This document shows positions 1 through 9,812 of a stretch of DNA of 64,000 bases, one piece after another. Numbering within the stretch: position 1 is the first letter of the stretch; each line of letters begins with the position of its first letter. Source of the stretch: Niastella sp. OAS944. Lineage in GTDB: Bacteria; Bacteroidota; Bacteroidia; Chitinophagales; Chitinophagaceae. A program made the position numbers and the translations under genes. The stretch lies in contig JANUBW010000001.1 of assembly GCA_024809215.1 (NCBI GenBank), forward strand, positions 558,001-622,000. Direction: 5' to 3'. The notes below the pieces were generated by a model. The model searched no databases and was not told the DNA's origin. It saw nothing but the letters and a program-made list of their open reading frames with translations.

Positions 1-93
1 AAGATGATCTTTTTGCAAACTGTATTTTTCATATGATTGCGCAAATGAAAAAGCAGGCACCAGTGTTAAGAGAAAAAGCAATCTTAGCTTCAT
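1..93 (-). CDS. Secreted protein, N-terminus only (truncated by window edge)
   Basis: An open frame begins with ATG at 91-93 and runs off the left edge after 31 codons. The translation starts MKLRLLFLLTLVPAFSFAQ, a clear Sec signal peptide with cleavage expected after the Ala-Gln-like site. It follows the GH43 gene by 79 bp in the same orientation, so it is probably the next enzyme or binding protein of the polysaccharide utilization operon. Nothing after the signal peptide is long enough to name a family. Confidence 0.7.
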   Translation of the reverse strand, partial: MKLRLLFLLTLVPAFSFAQSYEKYSLQKDHL

Positions 94-172
94 GATTTAT
101 TGAACAATATTTTTTTAACGATTATTGAATTAATTAAGTAAGGTATCCCCCGACTTTGTTTACTTTTCCTTC

Positions 173-1780
173 TCACTTGTCATAATCATATCGAAACCAG
201 TCTACATCCACGTAGCCCTTATCTTCTTTAGTATTGTAATTAAAAATGCCGATACGGTCTCCCCGGTAGCTGCCCCAGGTGAGTTGAAAGGTACTTTCAA
301 GTGTTTGATACAATCTTCCGTCTGTACTAAAAGCATAACGGCTTATTCCATTGGCATCCCAGGTTGAGCGAAGCCAGATTGACTTTCCGGTAACGGTGAC
401 AACCGTAGTATCTTTTCCATTGAAAGAATAAACCAAACTGCGCATTCCATTTTCCTGTTTTAGACCCAATAAGCTATGGCTGGTGGTTGAAAAATGCGTC
501 AATCCGCTGAATTGGCCGTTAGCCATATGGCTGATATCGATTTGTACTGTTACTTTATTGGTAGGCGTACGCATGCTGCGTTGCGTGAGTGTATTTCCTG
601 CCCGCAGTATAATATTTTTTTCATTGCTTGATTGAATGGGCCTGAAAGCATGCAACCTCAAAAAACCCTTTCGCTCTGTCAATGACCATTTGCCGAACCG
701 TGGTTGATAGTTCCATTCCCATTGAACATGTAGTTTTCCGGAATTGAACTCATCGCTGCTTTGAATGGAAAGTTTTCGTTTATAGGTTATAGGGTTTGTA
801 CCAGTCCAAACCATGTGACCTATTGTGTCTGTACCAGGCTCGCCGATGACCGGCCAACCATCAACCCAGTGAACAGGCAACAAACTGGCAGGGCGTCCTT
901 CCCAACTGCCACTACCATGGTGGGTGAGAAAGTACCACTTGCCCGTTGGCGTTTGCAGTAATCCACCCTGGTTGGGTTCTCTATCAAGTTTTTTATCAAC
1001 ATGATTTAATTGCCTGATCTCCCACGGACCGTATAGGTTTTTCGAACGTTCCATCATGATCACCCGGCCTTCTGGTTTTACTTCGCTGAAATAGTGGTAA
1101 TACAATCCATTGATCTTATAAAGTTTATTGGCTTCGCTTCCGGGAGATTGATGTAGGATGGAATCAGACTCCATGATAAGGCTTCTTCCATCAGGCATCA
1201 TTTTAAATAAATGAATATTGTACTTCTTATTTGTTTTAGGATCATGCGCAAAATTGGTAGCAATAAAATAGAGCTGTCCATCGTCATCACAAAACGAACA
1301 ACAATCATCCCATCCGCTTGTCTTCCATAAATGATGAAGGGGTTCCCAGGGCCCTGCTGGATTGGCCGCAGAACTCATAAAAAAACCATCATCGGGTGTA
1401 CCGAAATATACCCAGAACCTGTTTTTATAATACCTGATGGAGCCTGCCCAGATGCCTTTGCCATAACAATTCATGCGGTCCCAGTTCAATTGTGGACTAA
1501 TGCGTGTAAGATCATCAACCACATGACCGGTAATTTCCCAGTTTATGAGATCTTTGGAATGAAGCACTACCATGCCCGGTGAAAATTGCATGGTAGAAGA
1601 TATGGCGTAATAATCGTCACCTACACGTATGGCATCGAGGTCGCTGTAATCGGCAGGTAGAACAGGGTTCACATATGTTCCGTTTTCCTGGTCGCCCCAG
1701 TTGCCATTCATTTGGGCCTTTGAACATATACCTGCCAATTGCCAGCAAAACAGCAGCGATAAAAATCTGAGACGAATCAT
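173..1780 (-). CDS. GH43 family glycosidase (beta-xylosidase / alpha-L-arabinofuranosidase type)
   Basis: Secreted 535-residue protein with signal peptide 1-23. The five-bladed GH43 propeller spans about 35-325. Its opening NPVLPADYSDLDAI carries the general-base Asp near residue 47. GWDDCCSFCDDDGQ near 157-169 corresponds to the family's DPS-F-DDDG segment with the pKa-modulating Asp, and SPGSEANKLYK near 212-222 carries the acid Glu 216. The last 190 residues look like the concanavalin-like C-terminal domain of the beta-xylosidase-type GH43 proteins. It would remove xylose or arabinose units from oligosaccharides in the periplasm. It lies 24 bp after another GH43 gene in the same operon. 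Subfamily and exact sugar cannot be read from sequence alone. Confidence 0.88.
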   Translation of the reverse strand: MIRLRFLSLLFCWQLAGICSKAQMNGNWGDQENGTYVNPVLPADYSDLDAIRVGDDYYAISSTMQFSPGMVVLHSKDLINWEITGHVVDDLTRISPQLNWDRMNCYGKGIWAGSIRYYKNRFWVYFGTPDDGFFMSSAANPAGPWEPLHHLWKTSGWDDCCSFCDDDGQLYFIATNFAHDPKTNKKYNIHLFKMMPDGRSLIMESDSILHQSPGSEANKLYKINGLYYHYFSEVKPEGRVIMMERSKNLYGPWEIRQLNHVDKKLDREPNQGGLLQTPTGKWYFLTHHGSGSWEGRPASLLPVHWVDGWPVIGEPGTDTIGHMVWTGTNPITYKRKLSIQSSDEFNSGKLHVQWEWNYQPRFGKWSLTERKGFLRLHAFRPIQSSNEKNIILRAGNTLTQRSMRTPTNKVTVQIDISHMANGQFSGLTHFSTTSHSLLGLKQENGMRSLVYSFNGKDTTVVTVTGKSIWLRSTWDANGISRYAFSTDGRLYQTLESTFQLTWGSYRGDRIGIFNYNTKEDKGYVDVDWFRYDYDK

Positions 1781-1804
1781 CTGAAAATAATTATCGTTTG
1801 GTTT

Positions 1805-3193
1805 TTAATAAATATGCCACTCCCAAATACCCCTTACACCACTTAAAATTTTAACCCGTAAATAGCGGGCCTTAATATTCAAATTGTTCTTGTGTGGCGA
1901 TTGCATAATTACCTGCCCATGTGCTTCGCAACGCTTCCAGGCTTCACCATTTAGCGAATACTCAACTACATAAGTATGCCCCGCAGTGGGACGAACGAAA
2001 TACAGCTCACTGCGTTTGAGATATTGCGGCTTTCCCAGATCTGCGATCAGCCATGAGGCTGAATCGCCATCTGCAGCCATCCACCTTGAGCCGTTTGCGT
2101 CATCGAAAGCAAACTGCGAAGAAAAAGATTCGGTTCTTTTAAATAAAGAATCCTGATTTCGTTTAATGATCAGATCGGAGCGAATGCTTGATGCTATTGA
2201 ATTTACAACCCTGATCCTTTTTTCATGCGGTACAGAACGAAGTGTACCTACCCCATTAAGCGTTAGATCAACCGGGCGAATGGTTCCATCCTCGTTAAAT
2301 TCAAGCTTGTTTACATAGGTTTGCCGGTTAGTGCTTCTTCGGCCAAATTCCAGGTAAGCAAAATAATGATCATCTGTGCCGGGCACGTTGAACACACAAC
2401 CATGACCGGGACCAAAGATCTGCCGTTCATAATTGGTAGTGGCTATAATATCTTTCTCAGGGAATTCGAATGGGCCTAGCGGCGATGTCCTGCTCATTCC
2501 GTAAGCATATTGGTATTTTTCATCACCACCCAGGGTGTACAGGTAATAATAAATTCCTTTTCGTTTGAAAAAGATGGGGCCTTCAGAATAACCCTGTCGC
2601 TTTGTAGAAATTTGTGTAACAGAACCAGTATCAACAGAAACCATATCGCGGTTCAGCTTAGCCGCAAACCGGCGCTGCCAGAAAACATATGACTGCCCAT
2701 CATCGTCAACAAAAACCTCTGCATCTATACCGGCAGGACCTTTAGGATTTTTTGATTGTAACAGCGTTGCTGAAGTAAAAGGCAAAGAAAAACTGTCAAC
2801 GCCTTTTGCCAGTTTAAAAGGCCCCTCAGGAGAATCGCCAACAGCCGGATACATAAAACCATTCACCGTTGGATAGATGTAGTATTTGCCATTCGCTTCA
2901 ACAGCTTTACTGGGCGCCCAGTATTTTTGCCCAACTGCAGAAGGGAAATAAGAACCTGAAAAACTCCAGTGCACAAAATCTTTCGATTTCCAAACAACCG
3001 GCGGGCCAGATGTTTCCAGATGTTTATCATAACCGTCTGTTGTTGCATAACAATAAAAAGTTCCATTGATCTGCTGGATGCTGGCATCGGCGATCATATC
3101 AGGGACCAGGGCATTGCCGAATGGATTTGCGCTTTGGGCGTTTGCAGAACAAGCAATAAGGAATAAAACACAGTTTAAAAATGTTCTCATCAT
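1805..3193 (-). CDS. GH43-like glycosidase with C-terminal F5/8-type carbohydrate-binding domain
   Basis: Secreted 462-residue protein with signal peptide 1-19. Catalytic propeller residues visible are VPDMIADASI (base Asp near 36), AGIDAEVFVDDDG near 154-165 (pKa-modulating Asp 157) and GYSEGPIFFK near 201-210 (acid Glu 204). Residues about 345-462 resemble a discoidin/F5-8 type C (CBM32-like) beta-sandwich, with WLIADLGKPQYL and ARYLRVKIL. The two GH43 proteins of this operon are very different from each other, so they probably cut different linkages. The gene starts 9 bp after the fucosidase gene. Likely an arabinofuranosidase, xylosidase or galactosidase; which one is open. Confidence 0.82.
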   Translation of the reverse strand: MMRTFLNCVLFLIACSANAQSANPFGNALVPDMIADASIQQINGTFYCYATTDGYDKHLETSGPPVVWKSKDFVHWSFSGSYFPSAVGQKYWAPSKAVEANGKYYIYPTVNGFMYPAVGDSPEGPFKLAKGVDSFSLPFTSATLLQSKNPKGPAGIDAEVFVDDDGQSYVFWQRRFAAKLNRDMVSVDTGSVTQISTKRQGYSEGPIFFKRKGIYYYLYTLGGDEKYQYAYGMSRTSPLGPFEFPEKDIIATTNYERQIFGPGHGCVFNVPGTDDHYFAYLEFGRRSTNRQTYVNKLEFNEDGTIRPVDLTLNGVGTLRSVPHEKRIRVVNSIASSIRSDLIIKRNQDSLFKRTESFSSQFAFDDANGSRWMAADGDSASWLIADLGKPQYLKRSELYFVRPTAGHTYVVEYSLNGEAWKRCEAHGQVIMQSPHKNNLNIKARYLRVKILSGVRGIWEWHIY

Positions 3194-3202
3194 AATACAA
3201 GA

Positions 3203-4864
3203 CTATGAAAGGATTTTTATCACGTTTGCAAAGTTCAATTCATCGGAAGGTTTTTCCGGTAAATAAACGATCAAACCATTTTCGTTTCTTTCGAAAACAA
3301 GAGACTGTTTTGTGGGTCCCCATTCCACCTTTTGAATTTCCTGCTGAAAGTACTGGCTGTTCTTTGCCAGACTTTTGATCACCAGTTTATTATCTTCAGG
3401 CCAGCCCATTGCAGTTGCATACAGCACATCGCCTTTTGTAGCAAATCGAATGTCTTCATGGGTAAACGGCTTTCCCTTTCCTTCATTAAACCCCTGTGCA
3501 CTGAGCTTCGCCGCGGCTTGTTGTGCAGGCCCTTCGCCAAAAACTGTCCAGGGCCGGGTGCCATAAATGCTTTCACTGTTTGCTTTCATCCATGCTCCTG
3601 TTTCTTCAACGATCTTTCTTTCTTTTTCATCAATGGTGCCATTGCCCCGCACCGGGATGTTTAGCATTAAATTCCCATTCTTGCTTACTACATCAACCAA
3701 CGTTTGAATAACTGTCTTTGCTGTTTTGTAACCATTTCGTTCGTATATGCCACGCTCATAGTGCCAACCGCCAATGCAGGTATCGGTTTGCCAGGGCAGC
3801 GGTTGAATTTCGTTAGCTTGTCCTCTCTCAATATCCCACACCATGGCTTTGCGCTGGTTCTCATCCAAAATTTTTCCGTTGATCACCGCCCGAAGCTCTC
3901 CATGATCTTTAATGCTCTTGTTGTACATATGAGCGGCAATGCGCAAACCGGCATCGCTAACAGGCCAGAATGGAAGTTGCGAATCATCGAAATAAACTAC
4001 ATCAGGATCGTACTTGTTGATAAGGTCAATTGTGCGGTTGTAAAATTTTTCAATATAGGCTTTATCTGGTTGATAAACGCCATTACCCCATTCCCACTGC
4101 CTGTGAATGGCGCCATCATTCCAACTGTTTTCACTCAATGGATGGTTTTGTGCATACAGTTCCTGGGGATCTAACCCATGCCACCATTTTCCCTTGCCAT
4201 CTGCTTTAGTCAAATTGCCATCATACGGAATACCTGCATATTGGCCATTCTTATCTGAACGTTGCGCCGACTCGTACCAGCGCCATGCATGTGAAGCATG
4301 CACACTTACCCCAAATGGAAGTCCATTATTTTTTGCTGCCTTTGCCCAACCACCGATGATATCTTTTTTAGGGCCAATGTTAGTTGCATTCCAATTCTTT
4401 TGGTACTTACTATCATACATATCAAAATTGTCGTGGTGGTTGGCCATGGCCATAAAATATTTTGCACCCGCGCTTTTATACAAACTCACCAGTTCTTCGG
4501 GGTTCCAGTTCTTTGCCTTCCACTCATTGATCACATCCTTGAATCCAAACTTCGAAGGATGACCGTATTTTTCAAGATGTATTTTATATTGTCGCGAACC
4601 TTCCTGGTACATTGCTCTTGCATACCAATCGCCGGCTTCGGGCTCACATTGCGGCCCCCAGTGCGCCCACATACCAAATTTTGCATCACGAAACCAATCG
4701 GGTGTTTTATAATGCTGTAAGGATTCCCATGTGGGATTGAATGGGCCTTTTGCAATGGGTTCGCCCGAATAAGCTGTCTGCAAAATATCATTGCCTAAAG
4801 CATGAGATAACCAAAGGGACGGCAGCGAGGCTGCCATTCCCTTTATTAATGTTCTACGTTTCAT
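3203..4864 (-). CDS. Alpha-L-fucosidase, GH29
   Basis: A 553-residue protein whose N-terminus MKRRTLIKGMAASLPSLWL has a twin-Arg-like signal, suggesting export to the periplasm. The GH29 (beta/alpha)8 barrel starts at about residue 42: FRDAKFGMWAHWGPQ (59-72), then ANHHDNFDMYDSKY (141-154), the family's HHDGF-like sugar-binding loop with Asn replacing Gly. YDPDVVYFDDSQLPFW (285-300) supplies the nucleophile Asp at 293 or 294. A C-terminal beta-sandwich follows. It would release terminal fucose by a retaining mechanism. It sits 5 bp after the 1643-residue lyase-like gene in the PUL. The Asn-for-Gly change and the DDS nucleophile loop mark a divergent GH29 branch, so substrate stereochemistry should not be taken for granted. 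Confidence 0.85.
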   Translation of the reverse strand: MKRRTLIKGMAASLPSLWLSHALGNDILQTAYSGEPIAKGPFNPTWESLQHYKTPDWFRDAKFGMWAHWGPQCEPEAGDWYARAMYQEGSRQYKIHLEKYGHPSKFGFKDVINEWKAKNWNPEELVSLYKSAGAKYFMAMANHHDNFDMYDSKYQKNWNATNIGPKKDIIGGWAKAAKNNGLPFGVSVHASHAWRWYESAQRSDKNGQYAGIPYDGNLTKADGKGKWWHGLDPQELYAQNHPLSENSWNDGAIHRQWEWGNGVYQPDKAYIEKFYNRTIDLINKYDPDVVYFDDSQLPFWPVSDAGLRIAAHMYNKSIKDHGELRAVINGKILDENQRKAMVWDIERGQANEIQPLPWQTDTCIGGWHYERGIYERNGYKTAKTVIQTLVDVVSKNGNLMLNIPVRGNGTIDEKERKIVEETGAWMKANSESIYGTRPWTVFGEGPAQQAAAKLSAQGFNEGKGKPFTHEDIRFATKGDVLYATAMGWPEDNKLVIKSLAKNSQYFQQEIQKVEWGPTKQSLVFERNENGLIVYLPEKPSDELNFANVIKILS

Positions 4865-4869
4865 TTATG

Positions 4870-7800
4870 TTATAGCTTTACGATCTTTTTAGTAATGAGC
4901 ACTCCGCGGGTCTTTATTTGTAAATAATACATACCTGCAGGTAAACCGCGAACCGGAATAGCTTCGGATGTACTTTTTACCAACAAACTTTTTACCAGCG
5001 CTCCGTTCTGATTGTACATTTTTACAACAGAACCTGCTTCAACACCACTTACCTGAATATTCCACTCTTCGTTAACAGGATTTGGATAAACAATAATTTT
5101 TCCGCTGCTTATTTCCGTCGATTCATTTTCTGTGCCAATGCGGGCAACCGATGCAGCACAATCACCGAGGTGATCGCCATGGTTTAAATGTTCCTGAATG
5201 GAAGAAGATGCAACACAAATGGTTTTGTTGTTATGACAGATCATCACCTTATCGTTGTTGTTGCCGCATCTTACATCAAGTGTATGGATAATAATGGCTG
5301 CTGTAGTTGAACATCCTTTACTGTCTGTTACCGTTACAGAATAAGTACCTGCCGCATTTACATTAATGGATTGAGTGGTTGCTCCGTTGCTCCATGAATA
5401 TGTATAAGGCGCCGTACCACCTGTGGCATTAGCAGTTACCGTAAGCAATGTTGGGCCATAGCCAATGTAAATGGTATTCTTAGCATCTACTACAGGGTTC
5501 ATGGCATACACATCAGGAATGTTTGCATTCATTGCACCATTTACTATTATAGTAGTTGTAGCTGTATCCATATTACCATGAATGTCGGCTACCGTCCAGG
5601 TAACGGTCGATTGCCCGGTATTGAATGAACCACTGGCATCTGCTCCGTTCCCATTTCTTACAGCAGCCCCGCTTATACTATAATTTATAGAAGCAATGCC
5701 ACAATTATCGGAGGCAGTTAATAAAGGTACACTGTAAGAGCCAGACTGATCGTAACAGAAGACCTGATTGGCAGGTGCGGTAATTACTGGTTTTTGGTCA
5801 TCGATCTCCGCGTCGCTTAAAGCCCTTTTATAAATTTTGAATTCATCAATGGAACCATTAAAGATCGGATCATTAAATTGAGATTTACCCAGGTAGTTTA
5901 AGGTTGTTCCGGTAGTAGTACCCGTAGCGGTAAGTTGCGAAGGCTTAATATTGAGCGCTGTATTCGTTGATACCAAAGATCCGTTTATATACAGGCGGGC
6001 GGTATTGCCAGATTGGGTTACCGCCAGCTGTACCCATGTGCCCAACGGGAAGGCATAGGGTGCACTTACGTTTAACTCTGTGCCGCCGTTTTTAATGGCA
6101 TAACGAACTATTGATGATCTTACGCCATTTACAGTAGTAGTTCCTGCCTGAACTGTAAGGAACATATATTGCGTGGTACTGTTTCCAAAATCAAATACCC
6201 GCATCCAGTTTGCAAGTGTATCCATTTTTACCCAGGTTGAAATAGTAAAATCAGATAAAGAGCTTACTATTCCGGTTGGCAACGTAGCATAGGCGGTAGC
6301 CGTACCATCCAGTTTAAGTGAATTGGCATATTTACCGGCACTGCGGGTTGCTGTTGCTGCTAATGTACCGTGCATAGCTCCCCAGCTATCAATAGTACGA
6401 GTTCCGTTTGATTCATCAAATTTAAGGTAAGTCATCTGCCCAACATTCGGCAATGCCGCTACCTCTGTGCTTGAAAACACTTCCCCAACGCTATCTACCG
6501 AAGCAACTACGTAATAATAGTTAGTTCCATTGCTCACAGTACTGTCGATAAACCTTGTGGCGCCCAGGTGTGCAATAGTAGTATAAGGCCCGCCTGGCGT
6601 TGTGGAACGCTTTACATTATAAGTAAGATTATGACTGGGGGTCCATTCCAGGATGTTCTTAGCATCGCCAGCTGCAACTATCAGGTTTGCCGGAACATTT
6701 TCCACAGGCACAAAACGTAAAGGAAAGCTATATGGAACCGGATCATTATCACTTCCGCCTATAGTAAGTATTTTGTTATCGCTTACATACCAGTAACCGT
6801 TACCGGCAGTTTGAGCCCGCTGAACCGCATACGAGGTGCCGTCGAAGTAGATATTCATTGAATTCCAAACGTCCTGGTAAGGAGACACACTGCGGCCAAA
6901 CACTGCGCTCTCATTAATATAATTGCTAAAGGATGCCGGTGCGCTAAGACAGGTAATTTTGTACCTGCCGTTGCCCTGCTTTGTAACATTCCAAACCTGA
7001 AGAAAGGGGTCGGTATTCACGCCTTCAAATAAGGGTGTGTTGGTATTATTTTTAGTCCATAATAAATCACTGTTCAGCGGCTTAATATAGTAATTGCCAT
7101 CAGCCAGCGTATTGGCGCCGTAATACATAGACGCTTTATACCGTTTGATGGCATTTTCCAGTATAGTAACATAGCCACTGATGTCAATGACTGTAGATTG
7201 CGCACTGTATGATGACTGAACATATATAATGCTATCATTTAATTGCGCTTTAGCCGCTACGGGGAATTTACCCAGCTCATTTGATGTACTTACGGCGGTG
7301 GTATCGCGTAGTCGTATTGCTTCAGCCAACTTTTTCTGGTAAGTGGAGTCTATTTCCGATGCGGTAACAGGTTCTATTCTAAAGATCTGATTTGGCCCAT
7401 CCGTCCATCTGGAAATGTCCATTGCAACACCGTCTGCCGTATTTGAGCCTGGAACATCAAGTGATTTCTGACTTTGTTTTCCTACAATATTGTAGGTTCC
7501 ATTTTCCCGGTCTTTAATAGTCCAAACCTGGGCTTCATCGTTATTAGCGTAATTTCGTTGTTCAATTTTTGCCCCATCCGTTATTGCATTACCCACTACA
7601 TCCATAACTTTTCCACTGAGTAAATTAGTTATCTTATAATCAGTGCCCGATATGGGGCTGATTATCCAATGCTGACTACTTAAAAACGAATAGGTGTTTT
7701 GTGCTACTAATGCACCATCGGCAGTTGAACCATTTTTTACCTCCACCGCTTTATTGCTATGTGTTACCAAAATACGGTAAAGACCCTCTTGTAAAGTTTG

Positions 7801-9801
7801 TGCAACATAAGGAGCTTTTGGTGTGCCGCCATCGGCAGGAGCATCGGCGCTTGTGCCCGCAGCATTTACAGCACAAACCGTATAATAATACGTTTGCCCA
7901 TTCATTACATTGTTATCCAAAAAACTGTTACCAGAAAGGTTAGACGCAATTGTGGAGTAAGGTCCACTTTCGGAGTTTGCCCGTTTCAGCGTATAGCTCA
8001 CGGCGCCAAACGAAGACAGCCATCGAATCTGTACCTGGTTATCGCCGGCGTATGTATATACAGAATGTGGAGCTTCCGGCGTGAGAACAATTCCTCCCTC
8101 TCCTCCTGTAACGGATACATTACTAAAGGTAGCCGTCATTGGAGCACCATTGGCGTTTGAGCAAACAGCCAGGCCAATATAGGCCTTGCCGGTAAAGCCT
8201 GCATACCTTCCCTGACATTCAGCAGCCCAGCTTACGCCATCTGGTGAGTAGTACGTTGCGATCACATCTCCTACCCTGTCTATCTTAATCCAATAAGCAT
8301 CCTTCGGGATTGTTCTTTCAGGTTTTTCCCAGTTAGAACCGCCCCTCATCTCCGTCCATCCATGCATAAAACTTTCTGCCCGCTTACCCGATTTAATGGC
8401 GATCCATGCCCTTTGTGCAGATGTAGCTGTTAAATCGGAACGCAGCATCAGGCCTGCCCTTGCATTAAGGGCAGTTCCGCCAACCGTTTCCACTTTCGCT
8501 ATGATAGAACAGTTCCCTGTCACTTCTTTGTAAACGAAGTGTAATCCATCTGCAGCATGTGTCAATATTTCGGTTCCGCCTCCGGTTACTGTCCATACAT
8601 TATTGCTATAGGAACTGTTGCCTGCCAGGGATGTTGCTCCAATATCCAGATCGGTTAAACCTCCTGTGCCCACTTTTCCAGGCTCAGGAACGATCTGTGT
8701 TTGCGGTGGTACAACCGCCGTTGAATTGTCTTCTGACTTGTAAAACCAGGTATATACCGGATCAAATCGCCTTGGTATGTCTGTTAGTCGCTTTGAGATA
8801 TAATAGGGATTTAGCTTTTTACGGACGATATAGGCGCCATGTAACAGGGTCAAGCCCCATCTTCCTCCATCCCACACCCCGGGGGGATCGGTTAAATAAT
8901 ACCAGTCGGTAGTACCGAAAGGGATGAACCTAATGGACTCACCATTGTTTCTTTTGGCAAAATATTCTCCTAAAGCAAGGAGCCGGTTATCCAGTTCGGA
9001 ATAAAGGTCCAGCCCCTGCTTCCACAACACTTCTGCGGCAAAAGCAATGGAGCTCCACATACCATGAGAATGGCCCTGGTCTCTTCCGCTTTCACCATGT
9101 TCTCCGCTGGGCAGCGTATTTTTAAATCCGGTGGAACCAATATATCTCATTAGCTCAATTACATGTGCCACTTTTGCCGGATCGTCGGAAAATGCGGCGA
9201 CTGCGGCGCCTGCGGCAATACTCAACGTGCCTTTATTTGCCGGCCCTAAAGCATAACCAGCGCAACCTGACGCCTTCCAGTATACGTTATTAAATAGTTT
9301 TTTTACATCTGCGGTATTGGCGGCTGTCCAACCACTCCACGTTCCCCGAAGGATGGAGGCGGCACCGCCAAATGCATAAGCGTAATCGCCTAAATCAAGA
9401 TTTGCTTCCTGTCCCCCGAATCCGGTTTGCTTATTTGCCCATGCCACTAAAATATCCCTTGCCTTTGCAGCGTAGGCCTCATTACCTGTAAAATACCACA
9501 TCAGAGCCAGGTTAAACGAAGCGGCCATATCGCTTCTCCACTGGTTAAGGTTATAATTGATATTACGGGCAACCGAGTCAAATGGCCCCTGCATTTGGTA
9601 TGTCAATTGCGACTTACCATCGGCGGCCAGAATATCATAAGCCTGTTTCCAGGGATAATCACCGGCCTGCACATGCGCCTTCAAAGTGCTCAGGTCTGAA
9701 CCGGAAAGAGGAATACCCGGATGTGTAAAGGTTTGTGATCGCACTGGCTTGCAAACAGTGACCATCAATAAAAGAAGGATAAAAAAGTAGTTCTTTTTCA
9801 T
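4870..9801 (-). CDS. Giant modular alginate-lyase-like enzyme with lectin domains and T9SS sorting domain
   Basis: 1643 residues. Order (rough): signal peptide 1-22; alginate-lyase-like (alpha/alpha) toroid 25-350 with the motif GESGRDQGHSHGMW; a concanavalin-like DUF1349-type domain 390-560; fibronectin III 575-655; a ricin-type beta-trefoil 660-800 with three QxW-like repeats; a helical linker; a second trefoil-like region 890-1010; fibronectin III 1015-1085; a laminin-G-like domain 1090-1275; an HYR-like domain; a SprB/PKD-like repeat near 1400-1445; and a C-terminal type IX sorting domain of about 80 residues (YPNPVNEEW ... GMYYLQIKT ... KKIVKL). It is therefore expected at the cell surface or outside. 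The catalytic domain shares the ESGRDQGH / ETGRDQEH motif with the next gene upstream, so the two are paralogous in that part. Lyase activity is inferred from fold family only. Confidence 0.8.
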   Translation of the reverse strand: MKKNYFFILLLLMVTVCKPVRSQTFTHPGIPLSGSDLSTLKAHVQAGDYPWKQAYDILAADGKSQLTYQMQGPFDSVARNINYNLNQWRSDMAASFNLALMWYFTGNEAYAAKARDILVAWANKQTGFGGQEANLDLGDYAYAFGGAASILRGTWSGWTAANTADVKKLFNNVYWKASGCAGYALGPANKGTLSIAAGAAVAAFSDDPAKVAHVIELMRYIGSTGFKNTLPSGEHGESGRDQGHSHGMWSSIAFAAEVLWKQGLDLYSELDNRLLALGEYFAKRNNGESIRFIPFGTTDWYYLTDPPGVWDGGRWGLTLLHGAYIVRKKLNPYYISKRLTDIPRRFDPVYTWFYKSEDNSTAVVPPQTQIVPEPGKVGTGGLTDLDIGATSLAGNSSYSNNVWTVTGGGTEILTHAADGLHFVYKEVTGNCSIIAKVETVGGTALNARAGLMLRSDLTATSAQRAWIAIKSGKRAESFMHGWTEMRGGSNWEKPERTIPKDAYWIKIDRVGDVIATYYSPDGVSWAAECQGRYAGFTGKAYIGLAVCSNANGAPMTATFSNVSVTGGEGGIVLTPEAPHSVYTYAGDNQVQIRWLSSFGAVSYTLKRANSESGPYSTIASNLSGNSFLDNNVMNGQTYYYTVCAVNAAGTSADAPADGGTPKAPYVAQTLQEGLYRILVTHSNKAVEVKNGSTADGALVAQNTYSFLSSQHWIISPISGTDYKITNLLSGKVMDVVGNAITDGAKIEQRNYANNDEAQVWTIKDRENGTYNIVGKQSQKSLDVPGSNTADGVAMDISRWTDGPNQIFRIEPVTASEIDSTYQKKLAEAIRLRDTTAVSTSNELGKFPVAAKAQLNDSIIYVQSSYSAQSTVIDISGYVTILENAIKRYKASMYYGANTLADGNYYIKPLNSDLLWTKNNTNTPLFEGVNTDPFLQVWNVTKQGNGRYKITCLSAPASFSNYINESAVFGRSVSPYQDVWNSMNIYFDGTSYAVQRAQTAGNGYWYVSDNKILTIGGSDNDPVPYSFPLRFVPVENVPANLIVAAGDAKNILEWTPSHNLTYNVKRSTTPGGPYTTIAHLGATRFIDSTVSNGTNYYYVVASVDSVGEVFSSTEVAALPNVGQMTYLKFDESNGTRTIDSWGAMHGTLAATATRSAGKYANSLKLDGTATAYATLPTGIVSSLSDFTISTWVKMDTLANWMRVFDFGNSTTQYMFLTVQAGTTTVNGVRSSIVRYAIKNGGTELNVSAPYAFPLGTWVQLAVTQSGNTARLYINGSLVSTNTALNIKPSQLTATGTTTGTTLNYLGKSQFNDPIFNGSIDEFKIYKRALSDAEIDDQKPVITAPANQVFCYDQSGSYSVPLLTASDNCGIASINYSISGAAVRNGNGADASGSFNTGQSTVTWTVADIHGNMDTATTTIIVNGAMNANIPDVYAMNPVVDAKNTIYIGYGPTLLTVTANATGGTAPYTYSWSNGATTQSINVNAAGTYSVTVTDSKGCSTTAAIIIHTLDVRCGNNNDKVMICHNNKTICVASSSIQEHLNHGDHLGDCAASVARIGTENESTEISSGKIIVYPNPVNEEWNIQVSGVEAGSVVKMYNQNGALVKSLLVKSTSEAIPVRGLPAGMYYLQIKTRGVLITKKIVKL

Positions 9802-9812
9802 ATGGCAATTGT

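Noticed and set aside
3704-4562. Plus-strand frames of 140-156 codons
   Set aside because: Antisense to the GH29 gene, no family signal.
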